A program made the translations under genes and the position numbers. DNA of 64,000 nucleotides. It comes from Parasporobacterium sp. Its GTDB lineage: Bacteria > Bacillota > Clostridia > Lachnospirales > Lachnospiraceae. Shown piece by piece: positions 52,305 to 60,277 of this stretch; the stretch's first letter is position 1, and the number at the start of each line of letters is the position of its first letter. Location: the NCBI GenBank assembly GCA_017459985.1, contig JAFUBX010000010.1, forward strand, positions 29,674 through 93,673, given 5' to 3'. Below the pieces are notes generated by a model that searched no databases, had not been told where the DNA came from, and saw only the letters and a program-made list of their open reading frames with translations.

Positions 52305-52345
52305 ACAAATGTGCGAAAGCCGAAAAAGGGAAATCGCACATTTGT
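52305..52345 (+). promoter_or_regulatory. 12-bp inverted repeat in the xis-int1 gap
   Basis: ACAAATGTGCGA (52305-52316) and TCGCACATTTGT (52334-52345) are perfect inverse copies, 17 bp apart, followed by AAAAA. GAAATCGCACATTTG here is identical to 4809-4823 near lysS. It may be a terminator or attenuator between xis and int, or an operator shared with the left end. Confidence 0.6.
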
Positions 52346-52410
52346 AAAAACAGAAGCACGTGATTATCATCTGCTCAAAAGAACGAAACGAACAGAAAGG
52401 AGCTGCAGAG

Positions 52411-53712
52411 ATGGCATTTAATAATAAACCGAAAAGCAGGATCAGGTATGACAGCCGGCATATAAGGCTCAGGACCGGCGAGTCTGAAAAAAGGGGCGGA
52501 GGCTATGTTTTCCGGTGGACGACTCCAGACGGGAAAAGACATGCCATATATGAAAGCACGCTGGAAAAACTCCGGATCAGGGAAGAGGAGATTACCGAAG
52601 ACGCAAAGGACGGAATCCGGGAAGACCTTGCGACTTTTACGGTCAATGAACTATATGAGCTCTGGAAAGATCTGAAAAGGGGAATCAAGGACAGCACGTT
52701 CAAGAACTACTGCTATATGTATGACATGTTTGTGAAGCCGGTGTTCGGGACTCATTATTTAGTGCGGGTAAAGAAATCAACCGTACGCGCTTTCTATAAC
52801 AAACTGGCAGACCAGAACGGCCTGAAGATATCAACGATTGACGGCATCCACAATGTACTGCACCAGATCTTTCAGGTAGCCGTGGATGATAATATGATCC
52901 GCTACAATCCTACCGACAATATGCTCAAGGAACAGAAAATGGCAAGGCAGGAACGAGGGAGCAAAAGAGAAGCGCTCACGCTCAGTCAGCAGAGACTGTT
53001 TTTCGATTTTCTGAGAAAGAACAATCAGTACAGCCATTGGTACCCAGTATTCTTTATCATGGCAAATACCGGGATGCGTGTCGGCGAGATCACCGGCCTC
53101 AGGTGGAAGGATGTAGATCTTGAAAAGGGTATCATCAGCGTGAACCATACGCTCGTTTATTATAATCACCGGGACGAGCGGGGCTGCTACTATTCTGTTA
53201 ATACGCCCAAAACTAAGGCCGGTGAGCGCAGGATCCCCATGACAGCAGCCGTCAGGGAGGCGTTCCTTACGGAAAAGGAATTCCAGGAGGCTGCGGGGAT
53301 CGAATGCAGGGAACGTGTGGACGGTTATGATGATTTTATCTTTCTTAACCGTTTCGGGAAGGTGCACAACCAGGCATCCCTGAACCGGGCACTTAAAAGG
53401 ATCATGAAGGACTGCAACCTCGCGATCCTTGAAAAGAAGGGGGCGGATTCTGATCCGGTGCTCCTGCCGAACTTTTCCTGCCACATACTCCGGCATACGT
53501 TCTGCACCCGTGCGATAGAGGCGGGCATGAGCCCCTCCGCTTTGATGGGGCTGGCAGGACATGCGGATATCAAGACAACGCTGCAGCTTTATGTAACGCT
53601 GACGGAAGAGGAGAAGAACAAGGCAGTGAATTCATTCCAGGATTATGTTTCCAGGGAGATCAGCGGCACAGAAGCCACCGATGGGGAGGAACAGGCTGAT
53701 GATGTCGTATGA
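52411..53712 (+). CDS. int: Tyrosine recombinase/integrase 1 (Tn916-like)
   Basis: 433 residues from ATG 52411 (AGAAAGGAGCTGCAGAG upstream). The AP2-like N-terminal arm-binding domain (GGGYVFRWTTPDGKRHAIYESTLEKLR) is followed by a SAM-like core-binding domain and the catalytic domain: Arg in NTGMRVGEITGLRW, His-x-x-Arg in CHILRHTFCTR, GHADIKTT and Tyr in LQLYVTLTEEE. All catalytic residues are present. It integrates and excises the element with Xis. The 3' end overlaps the treble-clef gene by 14 bases. Confidence 0.93.
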   Translation: MAFNNKPKSRIRYDSRHIRLRTGESEKRGGGYVFRWTTPDGKRHAIYESTLEKLRIREEEITEDAKDGIREDLATFTVNELYELWKDLKRGIKDSTFKNYCYMYDMFVKPVFGTHYLVRVKKSTVRAFYNKLADQNGLKISTIDGIHNVLHQIFQVAVDDNMIRYNPTDNMLKEQKMARQERGSKREALTLSQQRLFFDFLRKNNQYSHWYPVFFIMANTGMRVGEITGLRWKDVDLEKGIISVNHTLVYYNHRDERGCYYSVNTPKTKAGERRIPMTAAVREAFLTEKEFQEAAGIECRERVDGYDDFIFLNRFGKVHNQASLNRALKRIMKDCNLAILEKKGADSDPVLLPNFSCHILRHTFCTRAIEAGMSPSALMGLAGHADIKTTLQLYVTLTEEEKNKAVNSFQDYVSREISGTEATDGEEQADDVV

Positions 53713-55621
53713 GAAGGAACCACTGACTGTATCACATCCGGAGCTGGCGGCGGAATGGTCAGAGAAGAACTTTCCGCTGCGTCCGGATCAGGTAACGTAT
53801 GGCAGCCATGATCTGGTGTGGTGGAAGGGAAAATGCGGACACGAATGGCAGGCTGTAGTGGGTAATCGTGTGAGAGGAACAAGCTGTCCCTACTGCAGCA
53901 GCAGGAAGGTGCTTGCCGGGTTCAATGACCTTGCAACAAAGAGGCCGGATCTTCTTGCCGATTGGGATCATGAGAAAAACATGCCTTTAAAACCAGATGA
54001 GATAGGTCCCTGTTCAAACCGGAAGGTATGGTGGAAATGTCGAAATGGTCATGAATATCTCATGACACCGAACCTGAGATCGAAAGGCTGCGGATGCAAA
54101 ATCTGCAGTTCCGGCCAGGGACACCTGACTGGCTTCAATGATCTTGCAACACTTCATCCGGAACTGGCGGCGGAATGGTCGGAAAAGAATCTCCCACTGA
54201 CACCGGGCAAGGTGTTCGGACTGAAAAAAAGACAATTCTTCTGGTGGAAGTGTCCGGACTGCGGAAGTGAATACAAGTATGACCTGCGGGGAAGGCTTGA
54301 GGGATATGGGTGTCCATATTGTGCGGGATTCGAATTGAAGCCCGGGTTCAATGACCTGGCGACGACGGATCCGGATATTACTATTGAATGGGATCACAAC
54401 AAGAATGATGGCGCAGTGCCGGAACAGTTTTTCCGAACATCCCGCAGATTTGCATGGTGGAAGTGCGGAAGGGGGCATTCCTACGGATGCAGGATCAATG
54501 AAAGAACTGTAGGAAGAAAAGAGTGTTATATATGTGAAGCAGAGTTTTCCGCCTGTCTCCCAGGAATGCTGGCGATCCGATACGCAAAACAGAACGGACT
54601 GACAGTACATGTATGTTATGAACTGGAGGAAGGCTGTAGTTTCGAGATTTACATCCCGGAGATAAAGCTTGCGCTGGAAACTGCAGGAGTATCTGCGGAA
54701 AAACAGCAGAAGCAGAAGGAAAAGTGCCGCCGATGCGAGACTTATGGATTCAGGTGCGTGATCATTGAAAGAAATACCGACCGGGTCAAGATGGCACAGG
54801 CAGTGATAAAGACCTTTGGGGGTGCAGGCATCAGGATCACCTCCGTGATCGAAGAGGATATCAGGATCCTGCGGGAGGAGTTCCTTGGCCCGCCACGCAG
54901 AGTCAGTAATGCCGCAAAGCCATTTCTGGAAAAACATGGAAAGGTCCACGGTTACAGAAGCAGGAAAAGAGAATCTCTCTCAAGGACAAATCCGGAACTT
55001 ATCCCGCAGTGGTCAGAAAGGAACTATCCTTTCACGATCGATGATGAGAATGCATCGAGTCCGGATAAAGTCTGGTGGAAGGGCGCCTGTGGTCACGAAT
55101 GGAAAGCTATGGTACGGAACCGTGCCGGTAAAAAGAAAACCGGCTGCCCCTACTGCAGCGGGCATACAGTATTGAAAGGTTTTAATGATCTGGCGTCACA
55201 GCATCCGGAACTCCTTAAGGAATGGTCAGATAATAATAAGCTGCTCCGTCCGGATGAGATCCTGGCAACGAGCTGTAAAAAAGTGATCTGGAAATGTGCG
55301 ATGGGTCATGAGTGGATGACAAGTCCGGCAAACAGGGTCAAAGGAAACGGATGCCCCATATGCGCAAGGGACCCGCTCATCAGGGGAGTAAATGATCTCG
55401 CAACTGAACACCCTGAGCTTGTCCCTATATGGTCAGAACAAAATCTGCCACTAAAGCCTGGAGATATACGGGCAGGATACAGAAAACAGGTATGGTGGAA
55501 ATGTCAGCGGTGCGGGGAAGAATTCCAGGCGCAGGTAAAAACGGAAATCTATTACATGAACCGCTATGGTCATGCGCTATGCAGGCGGTGCAGGGAAAAA
55601 GAGGGCAATGCAGATGGATGA
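53699..55621 (+). CDS. Treble-clef zinc-ribbon repeat protein coupled to integrase 1
   Basis: 640 residues from ATG 53699 (GGGAGG upstream), starting inside the integrase gene. Four DUF4379-like zinc-ribbon units (each with EWSEKN-, VWWKGKCGHEW-, CPYCSS- and GFNDLAT-like elements) are followed by a nuclease-like middle domain (SFEIYIPEIKLALE, then CETYGFRCVIIER, about residues 310-390) and then three more ribbons. The usual catalytic Asp is Glu and the EYDG motif is lost, as in the 18110 paralogue. Coupling to an integrase suggests a DNA-binding role in recombination or cargo capture. Function unknown. Confidence 0.75.
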   Translation: MMSYEKEPLTVSHPELAAEWSEKNFPLRPDQVTYGSHDLVWWKGKCGHEWQAVVGNRVRGTSCPYCSSRKVLAGFNDLATKRPDLLADWDHEKNMPLKPDEIGPCSNRKVWWKCRNGHEYLMTPNLRSKGCGCKICSSGQGHLTGFNDLATLHPELAAEWSEKNLPLTPGKVFGLKKRQFFWWKCPDCGSEYKYDLRGRLEGYGCPYCAGFELKPGFNDLATTDPDITIEWDHNKNDGAVPEQFFRTSRRFAWWKCGRGHSYGCRINERTVGRKECYICEAEFSACLPGMLAIRYAKQNGLTVHVCYELEEGCSFEIYIPEIKLALETAGVSAEKQQKQKEKCRRCETYGFRCVIIERNTDRVKMAQAVIKTFGGAGIRITSVIEEDIRILREEFLGPPRRVSNAAKPFLEKHGKVHGYRSRKRESLSRTNPELIPQWSERNYPFTIDDENASSPDKVWWKGACGHEWKAMVRNRAGKKKTGCPYCSGHTVLKGFNDLASQHPELLKEWSDNNKLLRPDEILATSCKKVIWKCAMGHEWMTSPANRVKGNGCPICARDPLIRGVNDLATEHPELVPIWSEQNLPLKPGDIRAGYRKQVWWKCQRCGEEFQAQVKTEIYYMNRYGHALCRRCREKEGNADG

Positions 55622-55970
55622 AGAAACCAAAAAACTGATCCGGAAACTTCTGGCTCAGGAAGAAGGGGATACACAGGCCGGCATGAATATCAGCAAACAA
55701 AAGAAATCCCCGGAAAAGAACGAAAACCCCAAAGAGCAGGATTCTGAGAAAAAAGCAGAGAACAAAAAAAGAAGCGATGTAGTTCCGCTGTGGGAAAAGT
55801 ATGCGCTAACCATCACAGAGGCAGCCCAATACTTTAATGTTACCCGCAACAGGATCTACCGCATGATTGAAAAAGATAAAAATGCACCGTTCATCATACG
55901 TGACGGGAAGCATGTTCTCATCAAGCGTCGGATGCTTGAGGATTACCTGGACGGGAAGGAGGAATACTGA
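55608..55970 (+). CDS. Excisionase-like protein 2
   Basis: 120 residues from ATG 55608, overlapping the treble-clef gene by 14 bases. The N-terminal half is charged and disordered; the C-terminal half is Xis-like: PLWEKYALTITEAAQYFNVTRNRIYRMIEKD, then FIIRDGKHVLIKRRMLEDYLDG. It is longer than a standard Xis (about 70). It may be the Xis partner of integrase 2. Confidence 0.75.
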   Translation: MQMDEETKKLIRKLLAQEEGDTQAGMNISKQKKSPEKNENPKEQDSEKKAENKKRSDVVPLWEKYALTITEAAQYFNVTRNRIYRMIEKDKNAPFIIRDGKHVLIKRRMLEDYLDGKEEY

Positions 55971-55972
55971 CG

Positions 55973-56365
55973 ATGGATGATGCTGTAAAGCTTATCTTAA
56001 GGCTCCTCCTGGAGCAGGCAGAAGAAAATGATAAAGAATCCTCCGCAGGCAATGATGACGATGAAAAGAAACAGGCCGGAAAACGAAGCGGGACGGATCA
56101 TGTCAGGGCAGACCTTGAAAAAGCCAGGAGTCGTGTCTATCCGGAGCATACCGGGAGTATAGAAAACGTGCCTGAAGTGCCTATATGGGAAAAATATGCA
56201 CTGACCCTTCCGGAGGCAGCAAAGTATTTCCATCTGGGATACAACAAGATCCGGGAAATCGTAAGAAAAGACCGATACGCGGAGTATCTCCTCTGGAACG
56301 GAGGCAGGGTTTACATTAAACGGGAACTGTTCGAAAAGTTCCTGGACGGCGAGTCGCAGGTTTAA
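55973..56365 (+). CDS. Excisionase-like protein 3
   Basis: 130 residues, 2 bp after the previous gene. It has the same plan: acidic N-terminus starting MDDAVKLILRLLLEQ, then PIWEKYALTLPEAAKYFHLGYNKIREIVRKD and YIKRELFEKFLDG. Clearly a tandem duplicate, diverged, of the 55608 product. It sits directly before integrase 2. Confidence 0.75.
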   Translation: MDDAVKLILRLLLEQAEENDKESSAGNDDDEKKQAGKRSGTDHVRADLEKARSRVYPEHTGSIENVPEVPIWEKYALTLPEAAKYFHLGYNKIREIVRKDRYAEYLLWNGGRVYIKRELFEKFLDGESQV

Positions 56366-56376
56366 GGAGAATAAAG

Positions 56377-57651
56377 TTGATAAGGGAAAGAAGAGATAAT
56401 AAGGGAAGGCTGCTGCGGACAAATGAGTCGCAAATCAAAAACGGCAGTTATGTCTTCCGCTATTTTGATCCGGAAACAGGAAAAAGGAAGAGCGTCACAT
56501 GCTGGCGGCTCATGCCGGAGGATCCTCCGGTGGAGGACCGTAATGAGCCGGATTCGCTCAGGGAACTCGAGGATCGGATCAACCGGGCAATCAGCAAAAA
56601 AGCAAGGAAACTGGCAGAGCCGAGATATACGTTGAATGATTACTGGGAGAAGTTCATCACAACGAAATGCAATATCGCTGAGAGTACGATGGTCAAATAT
56701 GTATATCTTTATAACAAACACATCCGGGAAGAACTCGGAAGGCGCCTTGTCACAGTGATCCGGTATGAACACATCCGCAGATTCTACGCAAAGAAGATGA
56801 AAGAGGGTCTTTCATTTTCCTCCATTTCACATATGCACAACATCATAGAACCAGTGCTGGAGATCGCCTTCCGTGAGCATCTGATCGATGAAAACCCTGC
56901 TACCGGCGTGATAAAAGAATTCAGCGGCAGGCGTGAATGGGAGCCGAGAAGCATGGACGCATTGACAGTGAAACAGCAGAAGGTGCTGGTTGAGTATGTC
57001 GCTTCATCCCTGACATTCCGGGAAGTCAGGCCCATTCTGACAGTGTTTCTGGGCACCGGCTTACGCGGTGGGGAGCTGATAGGGCTTACCTGGCAGAATG
57101 TGGACTTCGAACGGGGCAGTATCATCATCAACCATACGCTCCATTACGATACGACACTGGAAGGGCGGTGCCATTATTACATAACGTACCCGAAGACAAG
57201 ACGGGGGATCAGGGAAATCCCGATGTTTACCGACGTTCGCAATGCTCTGCAGGAACTGTATGAGCATCGTGAAGATCACAACTCAGAGTGCCAGCCGGTG
57301 ATTGATGGACACACTAATTTCGTGTTCCGGGACATCAAGGGAAAACTGTACACGACATCGCGGCTGAACCTCAGGTGGAGAAACATCGTGAAGGCATATA
57401 ATGAGGAAGAGCTGCATAAGGCGGCGAAAGAGGGAAGGGAGCCGTACTTATTGCCCAAGTTCACATGTCATACACTCAGGCATACGTTCTGCACACGCCT
57501 GTTCGAATCGAACAAGGTAAGTATAAAATCGGTTCAGAAATTGATGGGGCATGCCTTTGCCGAAACCGCGATCCGTGTGTATTACGCCTGTACGACGGAG
57601 CGGAACAGGGAAGAGATGCTGTCGCTGGATGGGGAAATAAAATTGCGCTGA
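56377..57651 (+). CDS. int: Tyrosine recombinase/integrase 2
   Basis: 424 residues starting at TTG 56377 (AAGGAG eight bases upstream). The AP2-like N-terminal domain (GSYVFRYFDPETGKRKSV) is followed by a core-binding domain and a catalytic domain with Arg in GTGLRGGELIGLTW, His-x-x-Arg in CHTLRHTFCTR, GHAFAETAIRVYY and a C-terminal Tyr. It is related to but distinct from integrase 1. It lies at the end of the recognisable ICE genes, so the right end of the element could lie just downstream. Confidence 0.92.
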   Translation: MIRERRDNKGRLLRTNESQIKNGSYVFRYFDPETGKRKSVTCWRLMPEDPPVEDRNEPDSLRELEDRINRAISKKARKLAEPRYTLNDYWEKFITTKCNIAESTMVKYVYLYNKHIREELGRRLVTVIRYEHIRRFYAKKMKEGLSFSSISHMHNIIEPVLEIAFREHLIDENPATGVIKEFSGRREWEPRSMDALTVKQQKVLVEYVASSLTFREVRPILTVFLGTGLRGGELIGLTWQNVDFERGSIIINHTLHYDTTLEGRCHYYITYPKTRRGIREIPMFTDVRNALQELYEHREDHNSECQPVIDGHTNFVFRDIKGKLYTTSRLNLRWRNIVKAYNEEELHKAAKEGREPYLLPKFTCHTLRHTFCTRLFESNKVSIKSVQKLMGHAFAETAIRVYYACTTERNREEMLSLDGEIKLR

Positions 57652-57674
57652 TGGTGTCATATATTAATGTGAGA

Positions 57675-58643
57675 CTAAAGCCTTGGTAAAGGACCAGATA
57701 AGCACCAGTCTTCTGCTTTGCCATGAAAGAAATCTAAGGCGCTACGATCAAATTTGCCAGCACAGCCCCAGTAAGCTGTTTCATATTCCTCTTCCCGGTC
57801 GACCGAACTGTAATAATGATTATATCGAATTTCTCTATATACTTGTTTTATGAACTCGGGCTCTTTATTATATGTTTCTTCCCAAGTCATATTGTACATT
57901 CTCGCAAGCGGTTCGTCTGGGTGGAATGTTTCCCATGTTTCCACCCACGAGAGAAAGTCCTCGAGAGTCGGCAGTTCATCCCACTCACTCTTCGCGTTAT
58001 CAGCCACCATCTTAATTGCTTTACTGGTGTATAGAGCACAAGCCATCCGATACCAGCTTTCTGGAAGTTGGGTGAACAGGTCGCTTTCAATCAATTCACT
58101 CCAAAATGTTGAAATGGGGGCATATGTTTCTAGAAAAAAATCATCCAACTCAGGATCGTAAGTACCACATTTGGGATCGTCAAGGAGTCCGTAATTATAT
58201 ACCGTTTGCAGGAAATCTTCTATGCATATTTCTTCACTAGACATGAGCCGTTTAACTGCTTTTACTGAAAGTCCTGTTTTATTACTGATATTCAGTACCT
58301 CTACGTTTGGGCACTTGTCTTCTATCTTTCCGTACAGATAGTCCATGGAACAGTCAAAAAGAATGCTGTAGGCCAACATGTAATTTCCTGGTATTTCTGT
58401 AGCAGCTTCAGAATCAAAATGTCTTTGCACGGTACGAGCGATAGCATCAGTGTCCTTGTCCTTATTAACTTTATATTTTGCACTTCTTCCTCTAGGACGT
58501 ACCAGTTTATAGCAGTCGTCATTATCATAAAGAGCTTCTGCAACGGCCGCAGGTCCTTTGATATCAATTCCGGCACCCAGTTGAAAAAGCTTTCTGCCGA
58601 ATATAGCTTCAACTCTTATGTCTTCCAGATTCTTTATTGCCAT
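57675..58643 (-). CDS. Unrecognised HTH-containing protein
   Basis: 322 residues on the minus strand, the only convincing minus-strand gene here. Residues 118-137 (VEVLNISNKTGLSVKAVKRL) look like a XRE-type helix-turn-helix; the C-terminal half is rich in Trp and Tyr (FLSWVETWETFHP). AAAGGAG on the minus strand lies about 28 bases before ATG 58643, so the true start may be a few codons upstream (in-frame residues IFVCFGA precede it). It ends 24 bp from the integrase 2 stop, in convergent orientation. The family is unknown to me. Confidence 0.6.
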   Translation of the reverse strand: MAIKNLEDIRVEAIFGRKLFQLGAGIDIKGPAAVAEALYDNDDCYKLVRPRGRSAKYKVNKDKDTDAIARTVQRHFDSEAATEIPGNYMLAYSILFDCSMDYLYGKIEDKCPNVEVLNISNKTGLSVKAVKRLMSSEEICIEDFLQTVYNYGLLDDPKCGTYDPELDDFFLETYAPISTFWSELIESDLFTQLPESWYRMACALYTSKAIKMVADNAKSEWDELPTLEDFLSWVETWETFHPDEPLARMYNMTWEETYNKEPEFIKQVYREIRYNHYYSSVDREEEYETAYWGCAGKFDRSALDFFHGKAEDWCLSGPLPRL

Positions 58644-58653
58644 TGCGCCAAAA

Positions 58654-58721
58654 CAGACAAAGATGTCTGATAACTCCTTTAATATAATTATAAAATAGAC
58701 AATTATAAGACTAAATTGTCT
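58654..58721 (+). promoter_or_regulatory. Two inverted repeats in the divergent promoter region
   Basis: CAGACA-AAGA-TGTCTG at 58654-58669, and AGACAATT-N9-AATTGTCT at 58697-58721 (8-bp perfect arms), both between the minus-strand HTH gene and the plus-strand repeat-protein gene. The AT-rich sequence between them could hold -10 boxes for either strand. These are likely operators, possibly for the HTH protein. Confidence 0.5.
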
Positions 58722-58783
58722 GGTATTTTTATATCACGATCAGCTGACGAATACAAGACGGTGATATAGAAAGGACCAAAACA

Positions 58784-59656
58784 ATGAGTGCTAATTTAAA
58801 AACAATCGGGTATATCCTGGGAGGAGCGGCTGGATGTGCAGGACTTATTCTTGGCATTGATGCTATGATCAAAACAACTATGAAGTCTGGCGGGGACGGA
58901 TTCGATTCTGAAGGATATGACAGAGACGGTTACGATCGACAGGGCTATAACCGGCAGGGACGGGATCGACAGGGTTATAATGCTGCGGGATTTAACACTG
59001 AGGGTTTTAACCGTATGGGAATCGATGCAGATGGTTATGATAGACAGGGCTTTGACGCTGACGGATACAATCGATCCGGTCGAGATAAACGAGGTTTTGA
59101 CCGTGATGGATTCGATATCGATGGGTTTGATCGTTTTGGAAGAGATGCCGAAGGATATCGACGGAACGGGTTTGGGACCGACGGTTTTAATCGCGAAGGT
59201 TTTGACTGGGAAGGTTTTGGACGGGATAGATATGATGCATCTGGTCTGGACAGAGCAGGTCACTGCCGCCAGTTCTACTCTGATCATATTGAGCAATTAA
59301 GAGAACGGCTGGATGATGCTTATCAACAGTTACAGAAAGGGGAGTACCGTTACGCTGTGTATGATGCACGTGTTGTTATGGAAGATGCGCTTCGTATGAT
59401 CGTGCAGCACGATTCGGGCTCAGATGGATCAGACGATCGGATGCTGGTCAATCTGAAAATATGCGAACGAAAGAGGCTTCTTGATAACAATGAGTTTCTT
59501 GAGCGTTTGCATGATGTAAGAAGGATATGCAATATCAATGGACATGAATTAGGAAGTGAAGATACTTTGTCTCATAATAAGGTGCATTTCGTAGTCATGC
59601 AAATAAGGGATCTTCTAGATGCAGCAGAAGACAACCTTGTACGAAAAAAAGAGTGA
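58784..59656 (+). CDS. Membrane protein with 24 tandem (Y/F)(D/N)xxG pentapeptides and HEPN/DUF4145-like end
   Basis: 290 residues. One N-terminal membrane helix (IGYILGGAAGCAGLILGIDAMI, residues 8-29) leads into residues 40-159, 24 uninterrupted five-residue units such as YDRDG, YDRQG, FNTEG and FDIDG. These are not the A(D/N)LxX pentapeptide repeats of Qnr-type proteins. The C-terminal about 120 residues (QLRERLDDAYQQLQKGEYRYAVYDARVVMEDALRMIV, then RICNINGHELG) look like a helical DUF4145/HEPN-type domain without a clear RxxxxH. It is divergent from the HTH gene. Function unknown. Confidence 0.65.
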   Translation: MSANLKTIGYILGGAAGCAGLILGIDAMIKTTMKSGGDGFDSEGYDRDGYDRQGYNRQGRDRQGYNAAGFNTEGFNRMGIDADGYDRQGFDADGYNRSGRDKRGFDRDGFDIDGFDRFGRDAEGYRRNGFGTDGFNREGFDWEGFGRDRYDASGLDRAGHCRQFYSDHIEQLRERLDDAYQQLQKGEYRYAVYDARVVMEDALRMIVQHDSGSDGSDDRMLVNLKICERKRLLDNNEFLERLHDVRRICNINGHELGSEDTLSHNKVHFVVMQIRDLLDAAEDNLVRKKE

Positions 59657-59747
59657 ATTCAATATCAAACTAAAACCGCGCTTGATGCAATTATAAAAGT
59701 TATTCAGAAGGAAACCCGAAACAATTACAAGATAGGAGGGACAGAAA

Positions 59748-59909
59748 ATGATCTGGAGCAGAAAGAAAACACTGGAAGAATGCGAAACTGAAGGCGAGAA
59801 ACAGGAATATTATGATCGGCATATCTCCAAAGTACCTGAAGGGTGCCGGGCATGTGGTGGACCATATCCTTCATGCATGGATAGCTGCCCAATGTTTGAT
59901 GATGACTAA
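59748..59909 (+). CDS. 53-residue Cys-rich small protein
   Basis: ATG 59748 follows AGGAGGGACAGAAA, a strong Shine-Dalgarno. The C-terminus contains CRACGGPYPSCMDSCPMF with four cysteines, likely to bind zinc. A terminator follows 18 bp after the stop. I recognise similar short proteins only loosely; function unknown. Confidence 0.6.
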   Translation: MIWSRKKTLEECETEGEKQEYYDRHISKVPEGCRACGGPYPSCMDSCPMFDDD

Positions 59910-59926
59910 GACAATTGTTTAGCAGT

Positions 59927-59960
59927 AAAGGCCGTGATAAAAAGCGGCCTTTATTTATTT
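59927..59960 (+). terminator. Rho-independent terminator
   Basis: AAAGGCCG-TGATAAAAAG-CGGCCTTT (8 bp) followed by ATTTATTT. It closes the 58784-59909 unit. Confidence 0.75.
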
Positions 59961-60277
59961 GTGCTTTATTTATTTGTGGTAAAGGTGAATCAGAAGGAGA
60001 ATCGAATTCGCCAATTTCCGGTCCGTTTTCATTTTATAATATGATGGTGACGGCTCTGTTCGACATTTGAAGAAAAGTCTATGCATTTATTCCGAAAAGG
60101 CTTGGTATTCCTATGTTGTTTTTGGTAAAATTAACTCAATTATACCCTTATGTATCTAGATATGTGTAACTTAGTAAAGATTTTTGGTGAAAATGAGCAC
60201 AGTCCTTTTGATGGCTTATTCCGGACTGATTCTCATATTTATACGTTATCTGAAATTATCGAAGAAAGGTAACTGTT
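59961..60277 (+). other. Intergenic region before the HEPN-SNF2 gene
   Basis: AT-rich, 317 bases. A TATAAT-like box lies near 60035 and another AT-rich stretch with TATACC near 60140, but neither has a good -35 at 17 bp. I see no other structure apart from a weak 39-codon frame from 60193, which I rejected. Confidence 0.4.

Noticed and set aside
57652-57674. Possible right attachment site after integrase 2
   Set aside because: No match to the 18-mers or ATGCCAA repeats near lysS was found in this short gap or further right, so the right end cannot be called.
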